From Lycium barbarum (lineage: Eukaryota > Streptophyta > Magnoliopsida > Solanales > Solanaceae): 64,000 nucleotides of DNA. Positions 47,966 to 58,724 of the stretch are shown here, one piece after another. The notes under the pieces were generated by a model, which was not told the origin of the DNA, did no database searches, and saw only the letters and a list, made by a program, of their open reading frames with translations. How positions within the stretch are numbered: position 1 is the first letter of the stretch; every line of letters starts with the position of its first letter. The stretch covers positions 30,072,231 to 30,136,230 of the forward strand of contig NC_083344.1 of the NCBI RefSeq assembly GCF_019175385.1, in the 5' to 3' direction. The translations under genes and the position numbers were made by a program.

Positions 47966-49551
47966 GATGTACGACCAGAAAAGAGAGAAATGGCCCACGA
48001 GCTCCAACAGTTAGCTAGCCTAGGGGTTTGAGTAATGGACTCAGATAGCAGTCAAGTTAGTATTCATGATTCAGCAGTCTCGTCGCTGGTAGCAGAAGTG
48101 AAAGGGCGACAACATGAGGATCCCATACAAATGCAGCTCAGAGGTACGCTCCTTCAGAAGGAGGAGTCAGCATTTGAATTTTCAGGAGACGGAGTCCTCC
48201 GATGCCGAGGCAGATTATGTGTCCCTGATGTGGCAAGTCTACGCCACAAGATTTTGAGAGAAGCTCATTGCTCTCGTTACTCCTTCCACCCCGAAGCGAC
48301 GAAGATGTATCACGACATTAAGTCTATATATTGGTGGAATGGGATGAAGAAAGATATGGCGGAATTTGTTGCTCAATGTCCTAATTGTCAACAAGTGAAA
48401 ATCAAGCACCACAAGCCAGGTGGATTGTTGCAAGATATAGAAATCCCAACTTGGGAGTGAGAAGTGATTAACATGGACTTCATTTCAGGTTTGCCTCGTT
48501 CTCGACGTAAGTATGATTATATATATGGGTGATTGTGGATAGACTCACAAAGTCAGCTCATTTCTTACCGGTCAGAACGACCTATGTGGCAGAATATTAT
48601 GCAAGGCTTTACCTTAAAGAGATAGTAAAACTCCATGGCGTCCCGATATCTATTATCTCCGACAGATGGACTCAGTTTACAGCTAAGTTTTAGAGGTCTT
48701 TCCAAGAGGGTTTAGGGACCCGAGTTAGCCTTAGCACGGCATTTCATCCCCAGACCGATGGACAAGCTGAACGTACTATTCAGACTCTTGAGGATATGTT
48801 ACGAGCATGTATGATAGATTTTGGAGGGAATTGGGATGATCATTTGCCGCTCATTGAATTTGCTTACAATAATAGTTATCATTCTAGCATTCAAATGGCA
48901 CCATATGATGCTTTATATGGGCGAAAGTGTAGATCCCCAATTGGGTGGTTCGAAACCGGAGAAATTAAATTGATAGGGCCAGACTTGGTCCAGCAAGCTA
49001 TAGAGAAAATCAAGCTTATACAAGATCGGTTGTTAGCGGCCCAAAGTCGTCAAAGGTCCTATGCGGATAATCGTCGAAGAGACTTAGAGTTCGAAGTGAA
49101 AGATTTGGTATTCTTGAAAGTGTCGCCGATGAAGGGCATAATGAGATTTGGCAAAAAAGGGAAGCTCAGTACCCGGTATATTGGGCCATACGAAATTGTA
49201 CGCAAGATAGGAAAAGTGGCCTATGAGTTAAATCTACCTCCAGACTTGGAGTCAGTTCATCCAGTATTTCATGTTTCGATGCTTCGGAAATGTGTTGGAG
49301 ATCTTACTAGGATCGTCCCAGTGAATGATGTGCAAGTGACAGGGAAATTGACTTATGAAGAGATACTCATTGCCATACTAGATAGGCAAGTACGGAGACT
49401 TAGAAACAAAGAAGTGGCCTCAGTTAAGGTCTTATGGAGGAACAACAATCGAGAGGAAATAACGTGGGAAGCAGAAGAGAGTATGCGATCCAAATACCCA
49501 CATCTATTTCAGCCCTTGGAAGAAGTACAAAATGAGATGTCGAGATCATAA
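47966..49551 (+). pseudogene. Element H integrase and chromodomain
   Basis: Begins at the RNase H-integrase spacer (RPEKREMAHELQQLASLGV, then a stop). The zinc region is HCSRYSFHPEATKM and [16 protein letters not shown] replaces the Trp after IPTWE, and a frameshift follows in the core around 48515. The motifs [18 protein letters not shown] (DRGTQF changed) and [13 protein letters not shown] remain legible. The C-terminal frame 48796-49551 is open, with the GPY/F module (STRYIGPYEIVRKIG) and an intact chromodomain ([20 protein letters not shown]) to its natural TAA. The core is inactive, but the chromodomain half could still be read. Confidence 0.9.
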
Positions 49552-49710
49552 GGTATGCATGTTTTCCTTTTATGCTTTTGGGTCGTGTGTGGCCAATTTT
49601 TATGCTATTACGTTGTGGCCCTGTGAGGCATCGATATTATGGGCTGTTGTGGCAGTGCCATAATGTAGAGGAAACTCTGGCGAAATTTTTATAGAATCCC
49701 TGAAGACTTT

Positions 49711-49746
49711 AACATTCGAGGATGAATGTTCTTAAGGGGGGGAGAA
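49711..49746 (+). promoter_or_regulatory. Pre-PPT hairpin and polypurine tract of H
   Basis: AACATTC/GAATGTT stem at 49711-49730, directly followed by CTTAAGGGGGGGAGAA. The LTR after it starts GG instead of TG (T to G at 49747). Confidence 0.92.
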
Positions 49747-52207
49747 GGTTACACCTCGGAAAATTTTTCGTTGGTACGCAAGAGAATGAACTAGTGATGA
49801 ATATGAGTGCATGATGTCCATGAGCAAGAAATGACGTTTGATGACCTTAGGCGAGATTTCGAAAGTATCCGATGTGAGACGAGGAAGTTGGCTAAGTTAG
49901 GATGAGATACAAGGTGAGCAATGCATGTGCATGGACGGGGGTGATTAAAATGAGAAGTCTAAGAAATATGGGAAGTTGCAGAATTGCAACTGCCCAGTGG
50001 TCGTATTGCAAAATACGGACCGTCAATTGCTATACGGTCCAAAAACTAGCAGTCGTAAACTGCCATGCAAAAGCTTCAGCTTTCTGCCCAGCCGAGAAAT
50101 GGTAAATTACGACCAAGTTTACGGATCGTAAAGTGATTTATGGCCCGTAAACCATGGTAGTAAATCACCATGCATGCAGCCTTAAGTTTCTGGTTCTGCT
50201 TAAGCTTAAAAACGACCACGAGGGACGGTCCGTAAACTGAAATACGGACTGTCAACCTCCATGGACGACCACTGTTCACCCAGCTCAGATTTTTCAATTC
50301 ATTAAATATGAGGATCAAGACTTGTCTTATTTCATTTCCACATTACACTACTTCTCTCTAGAATCATCTCTCTACATTTATTTCATAAGTTTTCAAGGAT
50401 TATAAGTCCCCAACAACATTAAGACAAGTGAATCAAGGATAAGGAAATCATCAAGGATCATCCAAGTCAAGAAATGCAAATGGAGAAAAACTAGGGTTAG
50501 GCTCAAAGTGGGGTATTATCAACCAAAGCTTGTTCCTACAACTTCTAAGGTAAGATTCATGATTTCTACATGATGTTTAAGGTATTGGAGAATTAAAATA
50601 CATGGATTGTAGAAAATGTGGTCAACTAGGTCATGAATGGTGAATAGTGATATTTTGAGGAATAGTTTGAATTGAATTGTGAATGTTGTTGTGTTACGAT
50701 ATGAATGTATTATAAATGGTACTAAGATCATGAACTCGACACTTTAGACGAATGGACGAAGTTGGAGGTTATGACCACAAATATGGGAGAATTAGAAGCA
50801 AATTGAGAAATCTAGATAATGTGGATGATGTGAATGACTAATGGCCATTGTTATGATATTAATGAAGGTATAGACGCTAGCATTGGAAGGAAACGTGCAA
50901 GTGTAGAATAGTCCGACGAAAAGGTATGTAAGGCTAACCCTTCTTTCATAAGGCATGGTTCTTGGCCAAATTTCTAATTCCTCTATATGAGTATGTTGTA
51001 TTCAAGTGATTGACACTCCGAGCTCATAAGCTCACGATCCTTAACATGTACTACGATTGTACTACGCCCCTCATATGACGAGTAAGCCTAAGATATGGAT
51101 GTAGCAATAATGACGATGATAGTGATGACGATGATAATAATAATGATGCTAAAGGTGCCTACGGGCTTTTATATTCACATGTGTCTATGAAGGGCTATAA
51201 TGACACCCCGAGCTTATAATGTCGGGTATAATATATGTATATGGATGTATATATGTATATGATTATATATAAAGTATGTATACGATTACGTAACGCGCGC
51301 ACACGTCTGCAGTTGGTACGGATAACCCTGAAGCCTTGGTAGGGCCAGGTAGAAATAACATTGAGCCTTGGTTGGCTAAGTACGTATGAAACACCAAACC
51401 TTATGGTCGGGCACGCTATGTATGTATATAAGTGTATGGCTATGTATATAATATGAATATGAATGTGAAAAGACTATGTATACGAATGCGAATAAGGACA
51501 TGTGTACGAATATGAGCACAAGTATGGTACGAGTACTATTATGGAATACGGATGATGACGTAGGTGTACAAATACATATGAAAAATGGAAAGTCCTACGA
51601 AAGGCAGGTAAGCATTATGACGATGATATTATTGTCTTCCCCCTCCTATGCTATCTCATATGTTGTTCATGATGCTTATTTATTGATGTTGCTCATGCTT
51701 TACATACTCAGTACATTCTTCGTACTGACGTCCTTTTGTTATGGACGCTGCGTCATGCCCGCAGGTGCACAGGGAGATAGACTTGATCCATAGCTGCTTA
51801 TCTAGAGATTGCATAGCAGAGCTCCATTTCATTCGGAGCCGCAGCTTTTGGGTACTCATTCTTTTGTGTATATAATTATGGGCATAGCGGGGTCCTGTCC
51901 CGCTAATATGATATGTCATACTCTTAGAGGCTCGTAGTCATGTGTATGTGGGTAGAGATGTTCAGCCATGTTGGCCCATGTTTTGTATATCTTTTGTTGG
52001 CCTCGTCGGCCTTGTACCTATGATGTGGCATAGATGCCTATGATATGTTAAATGATGATGGTCATCTAATGGGATTAATATGATTAACGATAAGAAAAGA
52101 ATGAATTGAATTATGGTTCACCTAGATGTTATGTTATGTACGATGAGGGGGTGCTCGGGTGGGGTAGCACCGGGTGCTCGTCGCGGTCCCCTAGCCGGGT
52201 TGTGACA
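49747..52207 (+). repeat. 3' LTR of element H
   Basis: 2461 bp, near identical to the 5' LTR. Several differences are C-to-T or G-to-A at CG sites, for example GGGTTGTGACA at the end versus GGGTCGTGACA. This is as expected for methylated DNA. Confidence 0.95.
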
Positions 52208-52212
52208 GATTC

Positions 52213-53409
52213 TTAGCCTACCAAACAAATACATCAAACTCCAAATGGGTACGCGATAATATACTGATAAAACAAGACCAAAATTGGAAAAAAGAATAAC
52301 AATAAGTAAAAAACGCCCCTTCTTTTCAACAGTGGCAGTTTGAAGATTAGCAGGGAACTGTTGTTGTTGGGCTTGAAGACAAGAAAGAAAATGGGTAAGT
52401 TTTTGTCGAAGCATGGAATTCTAGGAAGCCGATAATGGCACATTGGATTCACCGTTTTCCCATTTCAAGATTGATTATCTCAGCTTATCCATGGCTTTTT
52501 CTTGATTCCGCTTTTTCTTCACTTTATTATGGGTAGAAAAGTTAGGTTTTGGGAAGTATTTTGAAGGGATTTGAAAGATAATTTATGTGTTGAGAGATCT
52601 TCCAATCTCTCTAACAGGTGCAGTTAAACTTCGTACCCACCAACTACAAATCTTGAACCTATCACTTATTACTATTTACAATGAAAAATACTAACTTTAA
52701 TCCCAGAACCCATTTTTCCAGCAGATCCACATTATCAATTTTGTCCAATTATTTACCAAACACAACAAATACAGACACAAAAAACTTAGGGCAGGGTTTC
52801 AATTTGAATTATCTAAGAGGTAACCCCTCCTCAAATTAACTCTCCAATTTCATATTCAAATAACAACAACAACAACAACAACATATGCAGTGTAATCCCA
52901 CAGGTGGGGTCCAATTTTATACTCATTTTTCAAGAAAAAAAATTAATGAGTGCAGTAAAACTAAAATTTACACCCAAAAATACAAGATTTACATGAAAAA
53001 ATCACTTACCCAAGTATGAGGAGGATGATCTGCTACAGTATGACAGCATGAAAGAAAATGGGTAAGTTTTTGGTGAAGAATTGAATTATAGGTAGCCACT
53101 AGTGGCACATTTGGGTAAGTTTCAAGATTGCTCAAGAAGCTTGCCGTAGCGCACCTTCACAACCCTTCTTGAGCAAGCTCTCTTCTACTATGATCGGAAG
53201 CACCAGGGCAGAGTCCGATGGGTAGAGACTAGGGAAGAGCTGCGATTTTTGTTTTGAAACAGAGAGCTTTTTTTAATTTGTAGAATTTTTTATTTCACTA
53301 TACTAGTTTTGGCACCTGTTTTTTGGTAAAAATAAAAGTTTTAATTATAGTACAATTCTTTTGGTGCTTGGTTTTTGATAAAGTAATATTTTATTATTGG
53401 ATTTGGCGG
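52213..53409. other. CACTA interior, right part
   Basis: Two related segments, about 52378-52480 and 53045-53145, share GAAAGAAAATGGGTAAGTTTTTG and GGCACATT..TTTCAAGATTG landmarks, so an internal duplication is present. On the minus strand the first reads MLRQKLTHFLSCLQAQQQQ, a short Gln-rich piece without assignment. A CAA run lies at 52862-52881. Confidence 0.45.
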
Positions 53410-53604
53410 CCCTTTCTCCCGTTCAAGGCCCTCAATTGATATTTGGGACCAGTTACTAATTTCTTTAGGGACCAAATTTAGTATCTTCACAAAAAAATAT
53501 AGAATTTGTGATTAGAATAAAATCTCGTCCCAATACATATACTTTTAGGGACAGGATTATTAACTCGTCCCTAAATGTTGGTCTTAGATAAGACTTTTTC
53601 TTGT
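53410..53604. repeat. Right TIR and subterminal repeats of CACTA element
   Basis: Contains GGGACCAGTTACTAA, TTAGGGACCAAATTT, CTCGTCCC and CTCGTCCCTAAATG, mirroring the left end, and finishes ACTTTTTCTTGT. The outermost AGTG is missing. Confidence 0.78.
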
Positions 53605-53607
53605 TAC

Positions 53608-53736
53608 CTCACAATGGACACCGTACAAGTAATTCCTCCAAAGCTTCAAAGCGAAGACTAGGGCCAACAACTCCAAATCATGGGTAAGGTAATCCTTCTC
53701 ATTAACTTTTAACTAACGGGAAGCATAACTTATCAC
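53608..53736 (-). pseudogene. Element X RNase H, fragment 3
   Basis: The minus strand reads VISYASR, stop, [20 protein letters not shown] and [16 protein letters not shown], the central part of RNase H. It stops at the CACTA edge and continues at 19816 with FIDHRSL. The TAG stands where related elements have Gln in YASRQL. At the other end the frame is cut at 53737 by an unclassified repeat, so the RT of X is not in the window. Confidence 0.85.
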
Positions 53737-54489
53737 TGATACGCTCAAATTAGACCTATTAATGGTATAACGCGGACGTTGTCAAATATAGTAACCCAAC
53801 AAGATTGGGGTCAAATCCCACAGGGAATATGGTGTGAAAAGGTTACTAAAGTCGTAAGATGCTAAATTTAGGTCTAATGTCTTAATCCAATGATTTTGGT
53901 AAAAGTTGATTTTTTATGACTAATTGCTAACTACTTGCTTTTGTGGAAATTTATGGTAAAAGAAACTAAGGTTATGTCCCCTTTAGATGAAGTGTATGAT
54001 CATGGGTATAGATCTTGATATAGTTCTAATGGATTGCTATATGAATGCTATACATAAAAATAGTAAGAAATTTTCAATGATATTGCAGTGGAGAGTACTA
54101 ACAAAAATACTAATAAAATAATAAGATATAGGTTGACTATTAATGCAAATGATTAAAAAAGATATAATATTATTGTATGTGAACAGTAGGTACAAGTAGT
54201 AGTAGTATAATAATAATAATATAATGGGTATTGATCTTGATATACTTCTAATGGATTGCTATATGAATGCACTTAACCTCTATGTGAATCTCTACTATTT
54301 TCCAACAAATAAAGATTATTTCTTTCTATGATTTTCCCAAATATAAGAAAATGATATGAAGAACAGTTAATTATGCCAAGTAGATTCGTCTTATTCCTAA
54401 GTGAATCTGTTAAACAAAGTTTAAAGCTTTGAGTTGTTGTTATTTATTCTTACCAACTCTAATTATTCTCCCAAATAAATCAAGGTTTA
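53737..54489. repeat. Unclassified repeat inserted in X
   Basis: Starts TGATACGCTCAAATTAGACC immediately after the X frame, with a GGTCAAATCCCACAGGGAA block typical of some dispersed plant repeats. A segment of about 45 bp (GATCTTGATATA..TTCTAATGGATTGC) occurs twice, near 54004 and 54229. No ORF; right end hidden by the LTR at 54490. Confidence 0.5.
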
Positions 54490-56124
54490 TGTCACGCCCC
54501 AAAACCCACCCTAGACGTGACTGGCATCCGACGTCATGAACAACATCAGAAGAAACTAAAAAACACGATAATAATACTTGAACCCACCAGGTTCAACATT
54601 CGCCTCCAACAGTTTATATAATAAATGTAACAAATCATGAATATATTAATTAAATCAGCGGAAGTCTTTATAATTTAAATAATTCACCAAAAACATGATA
54701 GTGTGCCTGAAAGAATTAAACGACAACTCTTCTTCTACCCACATTCGAATGTATACTAAGGAGCTTCTAAGAATAAAGAATAAATTTCTAACCCATCGGG
54801 ACGCAGCCCGGAAAGTAGAATAAATAAAGGGAATTAAATAAATAGAGTGTCCCACGAATGAATGTGTGGGCTCACCAAATCAGCAGCAACATCAAGTCCT
54901 TCCTAAACCCCTGGAGTATCAAGAACCTACTCTTCTCCGTTACCTAACGTACCATAAAAAACAACAATGGTATGCCTTAGTAATTCGTACTCAATGAGTG
55001 CCTCGGGGACAATAAGTAATAAGAAAATATAGTACATAATACATAAAGAAATTAGTCTGGAAAATGATGTGAACCCAATGTAAGAACAGTTATTCAGTTT
55101 ATGTATCTCAATAATAAGTATCAAAACCAATTATAAAGCCTCTTGTCAAGTTACACCTTCAAATATGCCTTTTAAATCATTTAAGATAGTCATCAACAAT
55201 TCCATAAGAGAATAAGAATGTCTCACATGCCAATACAGTCCCAAGAATCAAGCATACCGTGCATCGCGCACCACACCGGAACATATAATTCTCGGTAGCT
55301 ATCCTTCCTCCCGAATAGCTAGGCATAAATCACACCCCGGGTAGCGAACCCAGCGGTGGCCACTCTTCCTCCTGAATGGCTAGGCATTAATACATTAGGA
55401 TCCATAGTGGCTACTTTGATGGAATCCCACACGCATCTCTTCTTCCTCTTCTTGAATATACAAGAATTTAGGGTTTTAGAGAGATGATTTTCTATCAAGA
55501 AGGGATGGATATGGTGTGGGAATGATCAATACTAAGTGAGAACTCACATTAGGGTTAGAGAGACTTTTCTAGAGTTCTTTTCCTCAGAAATATTGATTTG
55601 AGACGAAGTGGGAAATAACACAACAAAGTAGGACTTAAAGAAAATTCAGAATCAAAAAGTAACTCCCGATCCGTGCTGAGTCCGCGTCCCGAGTTCAACA
55701 CCTGATCATGTTTTTATTTTGGTCTGCAGCTGATTTTTCCGTGTTGGGTCCGCGACGCGGGCCCAACATATTTTTTTTCGTTTTCGACAATTGACCTTCG
55801 CTTAGTAAAACGATCATAACCTTCTTTACGTAACCTTTCTTGGGATGGGAGACCTACCATTGGAAAACTATTTCAAAGATATACAATGTTCGTCTAGGAA
55901 GTTTTTCCTAATTTGTAACACATTTTCATGAAAATCGCCTAGAAGACAGACCTACCAAAACTTAGGCGAATTTAAGAGCCCTTAAGAAATTCAATTGTTG
56001 GTTTCGCTTCAAAACGACCATCTTCCACAAAAATTCATCAAGAATAGATTCATATAGGTATAATATCATCTTAACACTAGATTTTTAGACACTCACACCT
56101 AACTCTAATTTACGAGATGTTACA
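54490..56124 (-). repeat. 3' LTR of Y2
   Basis: TGTCACGCCCC to GAGATGTTACA, 1635 bp, similar to 7822-9756. Internal deletion near 55415 relative to 57430-58676. Followed by a PPT complement with a run of 14 C (56129-56142). GC-rich imperfect palindromes (TGGGTCCGCGACGCGGGCCC) near 55744. Confidence 0.85.
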
Positions 56125-56463
56125 TTATCCCCCCCCCCCCCCTTAAGATCATTCGTCCCCCAATGAAAGTCATGGCCTAGGATTCTTTACTAAACCTCAA
56201 ATTTCAGAATTTCAAGAGTTCTTCTTGCAAGGGGAAACATCCTCAGAGATAACATACGACTAAACATATAACGAACGCATCATTCAAGCCTAAACTCAAT
56301 TGTGAGATTTATACTTCACTCTAAACTTTCACAAGAAAATAAATCCGAAAGGTTCAACACATACCTGTACTCTACCTTGAGATTTAACGATATTACTCCT
56401 CCAATCATAACAGGTACATATAGAAATACAAGCTTAACTATTTTTAATCAACAACCTAAAATT

Positions 56464-57270
56464 TCATAACACTTGGAAAGCTAGTCTATCCCCAAAAATC
56501 ACATCAAAGTTCATCATTTCTAATTCAAACACATCAAAAGTAATGTCACGACCCTCAACTACAAAGACACGGTGTATATACATTATAGAAGTGATAACAA
56601 GGACGCAAGGGTATTCATAGAAAAAGGGTGTCAACAATTGTTCGACTTCCACAAAAAATCAAGGGCAAGATACTAAGTTATATAAGAAAGAGTCGAACTA
56701 GAATCGATCAGCGAATACGCTTCAAAAGAACATATAGTAACAATACCTGTGACCCCGGCATCAGGATCTTCTACCGTCTCCCTATGAGTCAAACCATAAA
56801 GTCGAGCTTGTCCCCCATTCGAGGTGTTAGCAACCGGTTTACCAGCCCCATTACCACGAGCATTAGGGGTGTTGTGAGCATTAACATCAAACGGATTATT
56901 CTTTGGGCCTAAAGAGTTAGCCAATTCACGAAGCCACTTCCTGCAATCTTTCTTGATATGACCCCTAATCCCACAATGGTGCCAAACACGACCCTCCCAT
57001 CTAAATGCTTGTCGGTTACTACCTTGCGAATATCTTTTCTGATCGTTGTTCCTCTGACCTTGTCCACCAGATGGAACGTCGATATTAGACTGAGAAACAA
57101 ACTGTTGAGGTGTAGAATTTCCTTTCCATTGCCCTCCATCATACGAACCAGTGAAACCACCCGCAGATCGGGCCTTCTTACTTTGTTCCCTTTCAAGCAT
57201 CCTTCGCCCTTTCAATTCTCTTGTTGCTCAGCGAACCCAACCAAAGATGAGAAAGTACAAGTAGGAGACA
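56464..57270 (-). pseudogene. Y2 gag C-terminus and protease
   Basis: The frame 57215-56673 reads a basic linker, a Gly/Gln/Asn-rich stretch and a zinc knuckle HHCGIRGHIKKDC whose first Cys is Trp. It then reads the protease start ARLYGLTHRETVEDPDAGVTG and the active-site region SLIDSSSTLSYIT, where the Gly of DSG is Ser. A second piece (56464-56652) shows VVEGRDITFDVFELEMMNFDVIFG, the later protease segment. Both active-site and zinc changes would inactivate it. Everything downstream (RT to integrase) is deleted up to the PPT. Confidence 0.8.
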
Positions 57271-57429
57271 TAGCAACAACAGCACATGCAGATTTCAATC
57301 AAAAGATTTCCATGCTTCAATTCCTTTACCAAAAGATTTCCATGCCTCAATTCTTTAATAAGAATGTCATTACCAACTCTTAACCATCATTATTAAGCAT
57401 CTCTCATAGAGGAAAACATTCATAATATC

Positions 57430-58676
57430 CTATACATATATAATGTTTGTTACAATCAAGGTTTAATGTGGATTTGTCCCCTCGCACACGTTAACCACCA
57501 TTTAGACATTAATTAGGGTTCAAGAAACATGAAAAGATTACTTTTCCTTTCATTCATTAAAGAATCTAGAATAAAATTTATACTTCCAACAATAGTTTCA
57601 AAAAGTGATTTTCATTCAGAATAAGTTTTCAAAAGAGAGACATACAAATCACCTTTATACTCAAAAATGATTTTTAAAGAGACATACAAATCACAACCAA
57701 AGAGTTCATAAAAACCGATCGAAAGAGTATGTTCAAAAGAGACATAGCTCAAATCCCTCTCAAACGCACTCTCCAAGACTCAATAATCGCACTACAATGG
57801 TTTTAGATGATAAAGATTAGGATTTGAATAGTTTCTTGAAGTTTTCTTGGAATTTCAAAAACTAGGATTTTTCGCAAGCCTTAAATCTTGTTGTTGAAGC
57901 TTATTGAAATCATTGGTGGATCCTAACCTCTTTGTTTATTCTAGACTAGTTCAAATAACCATAACAATGCCATAAAATCAAGAGTCTCACCTTTTGATGG
58001 AATCCCACACATCTCTCTTCTTCCTCTTCTTGAATATACAAGAACTTAGGGTTTTAGAGAGATGATTTGCTATCAAGAGGGGATGGATATGGTGTGGGAA
58101 TGATAAATATTGAGTGAGAACTCACATTAGGGTTAGAGATACTTTTCTAGGGTTCTTTTCCTCAGAAATATTGATTTGAGACGAAGTGGGAAATAACACA
58201 ACAAAGTAGGACTTAAAGAAAATTCGGAATCAGAAAATAACTCCCGATCCGAGCTGAGTCCGCATCGTGGTTTCAGCACCTGATCATGTTTTTATTTTGG
58301 TCTGCAACTGATTTATCCGTGCTGGGTCCGCGACGCGGGCCCAGCACATTTTTTTCGTTTTCGACAATTGACCTTCACTCAGTAAAATGATCATAACATT
58401 TTTTTACATAACTTTGCTTGGGATAGGCGACCTACCATTGGAAAGCTATTTCAAAGATCTACAAGTTTTGTCTAACAAGTTTTTCCAAATTCGCAACACT
58501 TTTTCATGAAAATCGCCCAGAAGACAGACCTACCAAAACTAGGCGAATTTAAGAGCCCTTAAGAAATTCAATTGTTGGTTTCCCTTCAAAACGACCATCT
58601 TCAACCCGAATTCACCAAGAATGGATTAATATCGGTATAATATCATCTTAACACTAGATTTTTAGACATTCACACT
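57430..58676 (-). repeat. Second, partial LTR of Y2
   Basis: Matches Y LTR landmarks (AATAGTTTCAAAAAGTGATT near 57590 and 8865) and the last 680 bp of 54490-56124. It stops at TTCACAC, where the 48-bp tip of another LTR begins. The left edge is approximate. Confidence 0.7.
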
Positions 58677-58724
58677 GTTACATCCGACGTTTTTGCTTAT
58701 TCGAAAATTCAAGATAAATTCTTT
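58677..58724 (+). repeat. 48-bp LTR tip split by element F
   Basis: Begins TGTTACATCCGACG, an LTR start in plus orientation, and runs only to the F LTR at 58725. The rest presumably lies right of F. Confidence 0.5.

Larger units (their letters stand above)
42931..52207 (+). mobile_element. Element H: structurally complete, protein-defective gypsy element
   Basis: LTRs 42931-45390 and 49747-52207 are near identical. PBS and PPT are in place, and duplication GATTC is perfect (42926-42930 and 52208-52212). The 4.36-kb interior keeps only a damaged integrase and chromodomain. The gag-to-RNase H region is replaced by non-coding DNA related to LARD. It therefore moved with proteins made by another element. 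Inserted in the CACTA interior. Confidence 0.95.
19817..53604. mobile_element. CACTA (En/Spm-type) DNA transposon with nested insertions
   Basis: The left end CACTACAAGAAAAA at 19817 is the classical plant CACTA terminus. The right end ACTTTTTCTTGT at 53593-53604 is its inverted match, lacking the outermost AGTG bases. Both ends carry subterminal GGTCCCTAAA/CGTCCCTAA and GGTCGTTAAATACC motifs. It splits the RNase H frame of X: the codons on either side join without loss. Flanking triplets are AAC and TAC, a 3-bp duplication with one change. After removing B and H about 4.9 kb remains, with no recognised transposase, so it looks non-autonomous. Confidence 0.8.
54490..58676 (-). mobile_element. 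Element Y2: rearranged gypsy element of the Y family
   Basis: A 3' LTR (54490-56124), PPT, a short interior with only protease and gag pieces, then a second, incomplete LTR (about 57430-58676). Most of pol has been deleted. Flanking sequences do not form a duplication, so an edge has been lost. Confidence 0.75.

Noticed and set aside
7822..56124. Y LTR (7822-9756) and Y2 LTR (54490-56124) as the two ends of one element
   Set aside because: Both read on the minus strand, but Y has its PBS and gag to the left, while Y2 has its PPT to the right. The lengths also differ. They are separate copies.
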